A stretch of 64,000 bases of DNA, taken from positions 372,001-436,000 of the forward strand of contig WJXW01000013.1 in assembly GCA_015832175.1 (NCBI GenBank), read 5' to 3'. Positions 36,496 through 45,938 of the stretch are shown here, one piece after another (positions within the stretch are counted from its first letter, which is position 1; each line of letters starts with the position of its first letter). Made by a program: the position numbers and the translations under genes. The notes beneath the pieces are model-generated. The model was not told where the DNA came from and did no database searches. It saw only the letters and a program-made list of their open reading frames with translations. Source of the DNA: Paraphaeosphaeria minitans. Lineage: Eukaryota; Ascomycota; Dothideomycetes; Pleosporales; Didymosphaeriaceae.

Positions 36496-37060
36496 AGCGC
36501 GACCTGAGCGAGGCGGGGTCGTTAAGGGTTATACTAGAGTAGGTATCTAGTAGACTGCCGCTGGCATAGACTGCGGCTTCGTCACTTTGACCGACGGACA
36601 TGGCCTCGCTATCCAGTGCGTCAGAGAGCGGTCGGTGATGGGCATCGATTTGTTGCGTAGCGTGGGTAGCACGACACAAACATGCAGGTGCTGTGGAAAG
36701 GTCACGTGGATATAGTGCCTATGTAAAAGAACGACAAGTGGAGATGGAGAAGTATAGATGCGCCTGGCAGACGTTCCGAGTGCGATCGATCCATCATCGT
36801 GAGATTCTTGCTCTGGGAATTAAAAAAAAAAAAAAAAACTCCCAAATGGGCGCGAATGAGTCGGTGCAACTACCATGAATACGATTGAAGGGATTGATGG
36901 GGAAATGGATCGTGAAGTTGAAGATGCGTTTTTAATTATCTCATCCGCGGAGCGCTCGCTCCAACCCTCGACATTCCGTTGTTACGGCCCTTTAGCCATT
37001 CCTGCGTCATGGGCTCCGATCCTTATGAATCTTCGAGCCGACCCAGATGCACAGCTTGAT
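36496..37060. other. Convergent 3' flanks with a 17-A tract
   Basis: A run of 17 A lies at 36822-36838. GTAGGTATCTAGTAGACT near 36539 is another member of the dispersed motif class. Open frames here are antisense or chance. Confidence 0.55.
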
Positions 37061-38434
37061 CTACATGTCGAAGATGGCAAAGCCAGGAGCCTGGGTATCC
37101 TGTCCTGAAGACAGCCTATGTTGCATCCAGCTTGCTTCGCACTCGATGGGAAGCACTTCCACTTCGCCTCCAAATTGCTTCACATGGATGCCCTTGACTG
37201 CAGACTCTCGAAGTGAGTCGCTCTCGCCCAGTCCGTCGCCACGAATTTGGCCCTGGCTGTCCCTTTGATAACCTGGGTAGATGAGCTGCACCGTGAGGTT
37301 CCGACGTTGAAATTCCGCAAGAAGCGTGGACCATGTCGTCGCGCCGACTTCAAGCAGAACATGAGACAGACCCACGACTTGGAGATTAGGAAATCGATCA
37401 ATCGCTTCCAGAATATTCGCTGCGTCGAAGAAGCAGTCGAAGGATGCGCGGAAGCGGAAAGTTTTGAGCTTTGGCAATGTGGTGAAGGATGCCCTTCCCA
37501 GTGTTGGTCTGGGTGGTCTGCCAGGTAGACCGACTCCCGTTCTTCGTGAGGACACCAATATCTTGTTGCCAGTCAACGGAATGTCACCAGCAGCACATTT
37601 CGAAAGTCCGATGTCAAGCCACTCCAGATTCTGAAGGCTTATAAGTTCCCGGTCTAGCACCGCCTTGTGCATTTGGTACGCTACGTTGATGGATAATCGC
37701 TCCAGGGACTTGGCCATCATCCATAGATTGTATCCGTAAAGCTGTAACAGGCACGACGAGGCTCCGAACCCCTCCAGTGGAAGCTCCACTGTATTCAAGT
37801 TCAACTTTCGACCGCAGAGAGACAGTAGTATGTTGACGTGTCCTCTTCGAAGCCGCGCGTGTGTCTCCGTCAACTGCACGGTATGCTGCCGCCGAGAATT
37901 CGAGAATGTCAATTCGTTAGGATATAGTGCATCTTGGTCTTCGGTGACTACATCATCCGTGTACTGTAGCCTGAGATGTTGAACTTTTGGGAACCAGTCA
38001 AGGAGCCTGTATATCCCGCGAGTGAGGTCGGAATACGATGCGTCGGTCCTACGGGTGAAAAAAGCCGGCAGAGTCATCATCGTCATCTTGCCTGCATAGT
38101 CCGACACGGCAATATTCCGCATTGGGTCCATTCGAAACCCTTTGCGGAAGAGGGGAGTCTCCTCTAGGGTCTTGACGAAGGCATCCTGCAGCGGCCTCGA
38201 TTCGGAAAAGGCGCGACACACTAGCCGGGCATTGAGTATGTCCCGCCTGGACTCAGGAGTGATTGTGGCAAAACGCTCGGTGACGGGATGATGGTAGACC
38301 AGTAGGTGCTGGAGCGTGTTCTAAGGTGCGGGTACAAAGTCAGTGTGAATCAAAACAGATTGGTATATACCTTGGCTGAGCATTATATCCCTTGGTTTTC
38401 TTACTTCGAGCATCTCCACGGGTATTTTATCCAT
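37061..38434 (-). CDS. F-box domain protein with leucine-rich C-terminal part
   Basis: The short first exon (38405-38434) encodes MDKIPVEMLE, the start of an F-box (P-x-E-x-L). An 84-nt intron (GTAAGA to CACCTTAG, 38321-38404) joins it to NTLQHLLVYHHP, and then LNARLVCRAFSES completes the F-box. Exon 2 is 37061-38320, and the protein is 429 aa. The rest holds irregular leucine-rich segments (VQHLRLQYTDDV, LERLSINVAYQ, LQNLEWLDIGLS, LPKLKTFRFRASF, FPNLQVVGLSHVLLEV). This pattern is typical of the large fungal F-box families. F-box proteins link substrates to SCF ubiquitin ligases through Skp1; the substrate is unknown. Confidence 0.75.
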
Positions 38435-38681
38435 TGTGGGTACTGTATTCTTGGTTGTTTGGACATGCAGACAAATATGCAGGGTGGTTGTGCTCCGGTT
38501 GGCACGCTGGTGTTTTGTGTTTCGATGTTGTGCCCCACAGCTATGAGACACGTCGTCCAAAAGCAAGCTTTTGAGGACTGGTTGTCGGCGTTGTGCCCGT
38601 CAGATCAGACTGTGGGGCAGCAATCGCCGGTGTGCGAGGTTGTGTCACAGAAGCCGGGTCGAAGGTAGATGTTGTGTGCCT

Positions 38682-38767
38682 GAGAGAATGAGAGAATGGG
38701 AGAATGGGAGAATGGGAGAATGGAAGAATGGGAGAATGGGAGAATGAGAGATTGGGAGAATGGGAGG
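38682..38767. repeat. 8-bp minisatellite (AGAATGGG)n
   Basis: About ten head-to-tail copies of AGAATGGG run from 38682 to 38767, with single-base variants (AGAATGAG, AAGAATGGG, AGATTGGG). They lie in the 885-bp gap between the F-box gene and the small secreted gene. The rest of this gap (38435-39319) shows no gene. Confidence 0.9.
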
Positions 38768-39319
38768 GGTGCAGCTGTGCCTCGGAGATTTTGTGCGTGT
38801 GAGCGCCTTGGCGATGGCGGGCGGTGAATGGCTGGTGTGGCGCTGGGCCGGCCGACGTCATGTGCTCCTTCTTCTTCTGTCCAACTTCAAAGCATAGGCC
38901 AGGCGCTCTCGGATTCGCACCGTCTCCAAATCAACGTGAATATTTCTGAATACAACGTGAGCCTCATCATCTTTAAGTCGTTGTATCCATACATGCCCTT
39001 AGTAGCATGCTCTATATTCCCTTGCAGATTATACTAATTTCCGGTGCGTGACCGTCACTGTGCACCGTTTGTCAACGCATTGCCATTGGTTGCACAACAA
39101 ACACTCTTCACCCGTTGCACCTTCCGCATCACCTGTGCAGTCAGCTGAACGCCTGACCTCAAATTACCACTCCTTGAACCCATCTCTTGATCCTCAACCC
39201 CACTCGCTTCACATCTTGAATCTCCACACGCCTTCATTTGCATATCATTCCACCTTGGACGTCTTCGACAACGTTGCTTCCGCTTGCATCTCGAACTGTC
39301 CACGTCGCCGAGCAACACC

Positions 39320-39716
39320 ATGAAGCTCATCCTCTTCACCGTGATCGTCTTCGTGGGCCGTGGCCTCACTGCACCGACCGCCCACGAGAACGACATCGAC
39401 ACCGCCATGTCCAACATCTTCTCCCGCACCGCAGCCACCAAGTGTGACGAGTGCAAGGAGCATCGCGATAACTGCCTGAAGGTATGGAGTCTTCTCATGG
39501 TTACCAGAACTAGCTGCTGACAGCTTTAGTACGGCAATGGCGACAATAACTCTGGTGAAGACAAAGTCTGCAACTCGTTCATATGCCGCAAATTCAACGT
39601 GAGTACTCGTTCCTGCTCGTTTAGCATCGGGATTAACATTGAGCGTATAGTGTCGTAGCTGTGGCGACGAGTTCAGCTGCGACAACGCCAACCTTACCAT
39701 GCCGCCGGGCTGGTAG
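39320..39716 (+). CDS. Small secreted cysteine-rich protein (effector-like)
   Basis: A three-exon gene for a 98-aa protein. Exon 1 (39320-39481) encodes a signal peptide MKLILFTVIVFVGRGLTAPT, then a short polar segment and KCDECKEHRDNC. Exon 2 (39530-39598) encodes VCNSFICRKFN, and exon 3 (39651-39716) encodes CRSCGDEFSCDNANLTMPPG and W. Introns are 48 and 52 nt, phase 0, ending GCTTTAG and CGTATAG. The mature chain has eight cysteines in about 60 residues, consistent with four disulfides, and no membrane anchor. Size, leader and cysteine density fit apoplastic effectors or antimicrobial proteins; a specific family is not recognised, and function is inference. Confidence 0.75.
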
Positions 39717-40038
39717 CGACGGGGTGATGAAGTTGCGTCGAATGTGTCAAGCCACCACGATGTACAACACACACCGGACCACTTGGGGAATATCTTCAAG
39801 GGTTGTGATTTTGAGCGCTTATAACACCGATCTATGAGCTTCAATGGACGCGTTCCTGAGCGATACGATTTGGCGGATTTCCTTTGGGGTCATGGTTAGG
39901 ATTCTCTCGGCGTCTAGAAGGTCAGTAATAGGGGATGTTTTGGCACAAACCGGATACTACTTTCACCCACATGGTAGCTCACTAAAGACGAAACTCAATC
40001 TCCTGCTCATGACGACTCGTCCAACACCACTGCGCTTA
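39717..40038. other. Convergent 3' flanks
   Basis: Between the stops of the secreted-protein gene (+) and the PLP-enzyme gene (-) I see nothing that codes. Confidence 0.5.
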
Positions 40039-42132
40039 CTACAACCTCGCCTTCGCCTTGACCGCCCAATCTCCCTTCTCCGCCCTCGCACAAATCTCCT
40101 TCACAACCCCAGCCGCCCACTCAAAGTCCTCAATCTCAAGATAGACTTGCCCACTCATCCTAACCCACCACCTCCCATCATAAAACATCGACTGCATAAA
40201 CGTCTTGTAATCATCAATCCACGTCCTGACCATCCAGGTGCGAATCGCGTTCCCAATCTCCCCCTCCTCCAGCCCCGCTCGCGCCCCAATCTCATGCATC
40301 CTCTTCGCATCCAACGGCAGCGCTACATTCGCCATGCAACACCGCGTCAGCGTCTGCGTCTCGTTATCCATGACCTCGGTCCCCAGGATCTCCGCCATGC
40401 GCTTCGCCCCGTGCTTTGCGAGGGTCTGGTTGTACCGTATGATGGTGTCTTCGCCGCCGATGGACTCGCGCCATGCCAGCGCTGCAGAGACACACAGGTA
40501 CGACGACGCGTCGATGGTGCCGACGAATTCGAAGTTGAGCTCGAAGTCGGATTTCGAGGCGTTGGCCGTGGGAGGGGGGTTCTTGGGGGCCGGTAGCTGG
40601 GCAGAGGGGGAGGGCACGAAGCCGTGGGATGTGGGGAGCGTGGAGCGGATGAGGGGTTGGTTGCGGAGCGGGACGTGGAAGATTGCGCAGCCGCGGGGGA
40701 CGTGCAGCCATCTCCACGTCGTACATGTCAGCGCGTTTACCCTCCTCTGTCCGGGAAGGAGAGACGTACTTGTGGCAGTTACTCACGAAGAAATCCGCAT
40801 CCAGCGCTCGCAGATTGAGCGGCACATGCCCGATCCCATGCGCCCCGTCCACCAAACTCAACACCCCCCTATCCCGACACACCTGCACAATGCGCTCAAA
40901 CGGCAGCCGCACGCCAGGGATGCTGACCACGGTGTCGAACACAGCGACCCTGACCTTCCCGCCCCCCCTCTCGATCTCGTCCATCTTGGCCGCGAACGCG
41001 GAGACTAACCACTCGTCCTCGACGGGGAACGCGTACTCGATCCGCGCGGCTCGGGCGGGCGTCGTCTCGGTGACGTAGGCGACGGCTTTCTCGCACGCGT
41101 CGTAGATGGAGGCGCCGTAGAGGATGTATTCGTTCGGCGCGAAGATTAGGGAGCGTAGGACGGTGTTTATGCCTGTGGTGGCGTTCGGGACGAAGACGAG
41201 TTCGCGGGTGGGGACGTCGAGGTACTGTCTTGCGATCAGCTGTGGGGGGTTTTGTTCGCGTGGAGTAGTGCTTGGGATTAGCTTTGCGGGGGGTTTTCCT
41301 TCGCGTAGGCTACTGTGGACGGGGCATGGGATGATGGTGGGAGTGGGAGTGGGAGTGGGAGTGGGAGGCGGGAGTGGGAGGCCGGAAGATTGTGAGCCGG
41401 AGATTTCAGGGGAGGTGGGAGGAGGGAGTGGGAGGTGGGACGATAGTGAGCCAGAGATTTCAGGGGAAGAGGTAAGGGATTGTTACTTTTGACAGGGCTT
41501 GCCGGGCTTCGTCGTTATGCTTGGGGTACTGGTAGCGGATGAAGTCGTCCGGGCGGGCTTCGTGGGCGTCTTGGAAGGTGCGGAAGACGTCGCGGATGGC
41601 GCGGGGGTAGGTGCCAAAGGAACCTGATGATTTGGTTAGTGAGGGGGTTTCATGATACATCGGAGAGATGCAGTTGGCCTTTGGATGTCGTTGGATAGGT
41701 AGGTAGTGTCTGATTATTTATTTTTACTTTTCATTTTCTTCTTCTTCTCCGGGGCAGGCTGCGGGTCATCGATTGAGGGTTCAAAGATAGACGGTACGGT
41801 ACGTAGAGAAAGCACGATTTGACGGTGGAGCAATAAAAGAAATAGGACATCTTGAGCCGGCTCGTCCGGTTTTTAGAAGCACACACGGCTGGGATGCTGC
41901 CCAAGCAGAGAATTGGAGATGAGACACGCAAGAAAGCATTCCAGGTCAGGACCCTTATCTTTTTTGGTTCTTCTTCTTCTTCTCTTTCCTTCCTTTCCGC
42001 AACAAGGAAAAAGCATCGCTCACCATGGTTCAAATTCACATACCCCTCCTCGAACAAAAACTCCTTCCTCAACGCCCGGCCAAACCGCCCTCCGTTCTTC
42101 GTCTGCAGCAGCGCTGTCGCGTCCGACGTCAT
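40039..42132 (-). CDS. Class V aminotransferase-fold PLP enzyme, LolT/Egt2-like
   Basis: A pyridoxal-phosphate enzyme of the class V aminotransferase/cysteine desulfurase fold. The order is family-typical: EFLFEEGYVNLNHG joined to SFGTYPRAIRDVF, EARPDDFIRY, FVPNATTGINTVLRSL, the PLP aspartate in SLVDGAHGIGHV (about residue 213) and the Schiff-base lysine in DADFFVSNCHKW (about 239). Exons are 42024-42132, 41487-41623, 40770-41239 and 40039-40711, giving 462 aa. Introns 1 (400 nt) and 2 (247 nt, with GGGAGT repeats) are long; intron 3 is 58 nt and splits the lysine codon. Relatives include LolT of loline synthesis and Egt2, the C-S lyase of ergothioneine synthesis. Ergothioneine is common in this group of fungi, so Egt2 is possible, but no Egt1 gene is nearby. 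The exact substrate is open. Confidence 0.8.
41240..41486 (-). repeat. GGGAGT hexanucleotide repeats in intron 2 of the PLP-enzyme gene
   Basis: About 41337-41450 on the plus strand is built from GGGAGT/GTGGGA units. It includes two copies of a longer unit ending GA(T/A)AGTGAGCC(A/G)GAGATTTCAGG-type sequence, about 65 bp apart. It looks like local tandem expansion inside an intron. Confidence 0.7.
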
Positions 42133-42788
42133 GATTGTGCGGGTCTCTGCACCTTGGTCTCTGGTCGGTGCAGCTCGAAGACGTCGACAGGTGCTGGGTT
42201 TATGATACTCGGGAGGGGACGGGTGAGTCAAAGCGTACGAGCTGCACGTGTAATGCATCTTTCGCGATGATGGCATCTGTCCATGAGCTTATCTACCCAT
42301 GTCGAAGGGCGTGTCCAGTCAGGGGGGCTGGCCAATGGGAGGGGAGCGCTAGGCGGGTAGCGTCGGGGCGCCTCCGCACTCCGCCGAGAAGACAACTTAC
42401 GACGGCATACCTAGACTAGATGCATACGGTACCTATGCGAATGCAGCCCCGGAGCTGTTGTGGGCATGCCATACGAACTGCGGGGATGGGCACTGATTGT
42501 GTCATCCGGGTACTTTCGCGATGGTTATGGTCGGCTGCGCCGTTTCTCATGTTTTTGGTCTACACTACGGTTCCTTGCAGCCCGTTTGCGAAAATGACAT
42601 CGGCCTGGACGTCCACGACACGCAGTGGCACGCGTGCCCTGGAGAAATTATGTACACAAATAATGGTAAAGATGGAATGAATAGCCGGCATCCCAGAGCT
42701 TCGCACAACACACTCAGCAAATAGACTACTCCAAAACATGCACAGGTGAGATAGAACGTGATTCTTCCAAGTGGACACTGGGATTCTT
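42133..42788. other. Intergenic, no gene seen
   Basis: This holds the promoter of the PLP-enzyme gene and the 3' flank of the next gene. CATACCTAGACTAGATGC near 42407 belongs to the dispersed motif class. Open frames are short and unrelated to known families. Confidence 0.5.
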
Positions 42789-43853
42789 CTAGATTGTGCG
42801 CATGTTCTTTGCAGCCTCGTTCTTCACGCGGCGGCGGTACTGTTCACGGAACTGTATCCGGCCGTAGGTGCCGAGGCCGACAACGCTCATGAAGCTCACG
42901 GCCCAGACAAGTGTGATGATGAGACCGGCCTTGGTGACGCGTGGGTCGAGGGTTTGACCGGGCACGACGAAGGGCGCCACGCTTTGCACGGCGGCGGAGG
43001 CGGAAGCTAGGGCTGCGGCATCAGTGCCGGTCGTCGCTTGCTTGGCGAAAACACCGTTCACGAAGGAGGCTTCGGTGGAAGAGAGGGTGGCCTTGACGTC
43101 CTGGCCGGAGGAGGGGTTCTTTGCAGAGAGTTCGATCTGCGGGATCAGGAGAGGCTGGAGGGTGGCTCTGGAAGGCGGTCAGCGTCGTGATGGTGTGCAC
43201 TGTAGCACGCTTACTCACTGTGTCATGGCCGAGCCCATCAAGTTGCTGTTGATCTTGCCAACATACATAAGCACCTTGAGCTCCTGTGGGGCGGCGGCCT
43301 CACGTTCCACGAGGCTCCTCTCCTTGATCGGTGGGTACGAAACGTCGGTAATGTCGCGCTTCGAAAAGGTTCCATTGGTGTTCTGCACAGTGGCGCCCAG
43401 GTACGACAGCGCCATGTTGACATCGCCAGCCGTGACACCCTTCCAAGGATCGATGGGTGCTGAGACGTTGTACATTCGAAGTTCGGCCTGGAAGATGCCC
43501 GTCTGGTTGTCGAGGAAAGGCAGGTTGTAGCACACGGCGATGCCACTGGGGTTGGATGCCTGGCCGTTGAGCACAGTGAGGGCAGATCCGCAGGCAGCCT
43601 TGGTCTGCTCGTCCCATTTTGCCAGATCTGCCATTGCTGCGTCTCCCGAAGCCGGTGTGGTTGAGATTTGCGGAGCGGACTGCGCGCCATTGGCGTCCTG
43701 TCGTCTTGTGAGGGTGGCCATGAGATCCGCATCCCGTCGTAGCATGTTCTCGACATGGTCGGCGCGTTTGAAAAGAGGGTTCACTGAGGGAGCCTTGGCA
43801 GATGCATAACCGGCAAGCATCAAGCCACCCACGAGGGCGTTGTTGAAGAGCAT
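42789..43853 (-). CDS. Secretory-pathway type I membrane protein, function unknown
   Basis: The start at 43853 gives a signal peptide (MLFNNALVGGLMLAGYASAK). The lumenal part has N-glycosylation sequons (DNQTG, YNVSA, NTNGT) and several KR or RR dibasic sites. A single membrane span near the C-terminus (AGLIITLVWAVSFMSVVGLG) is followed by a basic cytosolic tail (RIQFREQYRRRVKNEAAKN). Exon 1 is 43219-43853 and exon 2 is 42789-43167. The 51-nt intron (GTGAGT to TTCCAG) splits a glutamine codon. The protein is 337 aa. It resembles conserved uncharacterised ascomycete proteins; I cannot name the family. Location in the secretory pathway or cell surface is inferred from topology. Confidence 0.75.
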
Positions 43854-44538
43854 GGTGAGTGGAAGGATAGAAAGTAGACGTGCTGATTAAAGATGGTATG
43901 CGAAGGGAAAGAAGGTCGCCGCCGTGCTGGCCAGCAGCAATTGCAAAAGGAGGGTGGCAAGAAGGGAAGGCGAGAAGAGAAACAGAGAGTGAGGAGTCAC
44001 GGACGGGCGACGAGAAACCGGCTCTGCATGGCTGCCGAGAGATTAAGAAAAGTGAATGGGCACCGGCAACGGCAGGGTGACGAGGCTCCAGTCGCAGCGG
44101 TCCGTTCACGAAGGTCGAGGGATCCAGACTCGGAGAGCAGCACCAAGGCGGGAGCCGTGATTCAGTTTGGCAGAGTTGAGACGGGTGCGACGCACACGAG
44201 ACGGCTGGGGTGGGGGACATAATTATGCGTGGGCACGGGACAAGGTCATGTCGGGTGTGGACACTCGCTGGGGGGGTGGGGAGGGGGACATGGCTATGGG
44301 TGGGCATTCGCTGGGGAGAGGGGACACTCGATGAGGCTAAAAGTAAGCTTGATCAGCTTGATCTAGTAGAGGGAGGCTCTTCTCCAACCATGCTGTGGCG
44401 CATTCGGGTCGAGGAACGGGCGGGAGCATTGACGAGGGTGGGTGGTGTCTTGAGACAATTGGTGTTGACGTCTGGGGGGGCGATGGAGCACAGGCGAAGC
44501 AAGGGGCGCTTCATCAAGGGCTGCGCTTCGCCTCGGCA

Positions 44539-44634
44539 CCCAATCAAGAAGCCGCAACCCATGCCGAGGACCCAATCAAGAAGTTGCAACCCATGCCGAG
44601 GACCCAATCAAGAAATCGCAACCCATGCCGAGAA
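44539..44634. repeat. Three tandem copies of a 32-bp unit
   Basis: Units at 44539-44570, 44571-44602 and 44603-44634 each start CCCAATCAAGAA and contain GCAACCCATGCCGAG. They differ at only a few positions, mostly the three bases after the first 12. The copies abut with no spacer. Confidence 0.9.
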
Positions 44635-44800
44635 CCCAAAGTGTCACTCCTGTGGTTTCGAGCGTCTCGTCGCAGCAGAGACTAAAAACCAGTGGACTAA
44701 CGATCAGATGAGCTGTAACCCACGATCGGCCGTTGGGGCCGAGGAAAGGCCTCGCGCTGCTGGTCGCGACAATCACTCGGAGCGCACAACTTTTGACATA

Positions 44801-44965
44801 CGGTAGGTAGGTACCTAGTCTACCCACCGTACCTACCGACCGCACCGTGCCTACCGTACCGTGCCTGCCGTGCCTACTGTACCTGCCTACTGTACCTGCC
44901 TACCGTGCCTGCCGTGCCTACTGTACCTACCCACCGTGCCTGCCGTACTTACCCACCGTGCCTAC
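44801..44965. repeat. Degenerate CCTACC/GTACC tract
   Basis: The tract opens with GTAGGTAGGTACCTAGTCTA and continues as more than fifteen imperfect units of the form (G/C)CCTAC(C/T)GTACC or CCTGCCGTGCC. The density of TACC and its reverse GGTA far exceeds that of flanking DNA. Confidence 0.7.
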
Positions 44966-45938
44966 TTAGGCGCACGCTTGGCCCGGCGCGCACACCTTTC
45001 AACATACTCGTATCTACTTACCTGCCCGTACCTAGGCGTTACGCCGCACACCTGCATCCACCATCCATCTGGACGGCCTGCCCACCCACTAGACTACCTA
45101 TTCCCCGGCGTCTACCAAGCGACAACCCCCCCAGCAGCTCAATCCCCAATTGCCGCTGCCAGGTCCCCGGAATAACTTGTTCCCTGCCGGCGGTGGCGGT
45201 GAGCCTGTGACGCACAGCAACGCGCCGTCACGCCCCCCCAGCCCCAGTGTCCATTTACAAGCATTTCAAGCAGCGCCATCGTCCTCTTCTTCTTCTTCTT
45301 CTTCTTCTCCTCCTCCTCCTTCGGGCTCGTCACCCGTCCGGGCCTCTTCGGGACGGCGCGCTCGTCAGAAGTCGCGATGATCTGGCACCATACGACCACT
45401 TCTGCCCAAGGCGGGCTGCGAACCTGTGCAGAAGGATGGCCGTTGCGAGCGCGAGGCGACTCTTAGGCCGACACGTTGCATGCATGGTGCTAGCCCTTCG
45501 CATTCGCCCAACACCCCATCTCAGGCCTATATTGTGAACCGCTACCAATACGGTCTGGAGTGCAGCCAGCTAATTGCCAGCACATCAGAAGCCTTTGCGC
45601 CTCTTGTCGACATGGCCTAGTCCTGCCCCAGGAATTCGGGGAAGACCGTCTCCTTCGTTTGATGACGCTCACCACATACATCTACCTACGCTGGGCTGCT
45701 GCGTGCTACCTACCCTCACTGCCTCACTGCTGAATCCCACGTTCCCCCCTCTTTTGCTCATGTGCGTCTCTTGTTCGTTTTTGCGCTGCAGCGTGGGCTT
45801 CCAACTGCCTCATACCACCAATAGCCACCCCCCCCCCGTTCCCACCTGTCTGCACTCCCACGCCCTCGCGCCTCTCTGTTCCACGCTCATTGACCAGCTG
45901 CCACGCAACGGACAGGTTGGCTCTCGAGTCTTGCAGCC

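Larger units (their letters stand above)
43854..45938. other. Long intergenic region rich in simple repeats
   Basis: This 2.1-kb gap lies between divergent genes and contains no supported gene. It includes the 32-bp tandem repeat at 44539-44634, a CCTACCGTACC-type tract at about 44801-44965 and CTT/CTC trinucleotides at about 45283-45320. The C/T-rich 500 bp before 45939 probably forms the promoter and leader of the pseudokinase gene. An open frame at 45150-45380 encodes mostly Ser/Pro from the CTT/CTC repeats and is not accepted. Confidence 0.55.

Noticed and set aside
44539..44634. Possible CRISPR array
   Set aside because: The units abut without spacers, and the genome is eukaryotic.
45150..45380. 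Ser/Pro-rich open frame before the pseudokinase
   Set aside because: It is mostly translation of CTT/CTC trinucleotide repeats, and I found no good splice link to the kinase gene.
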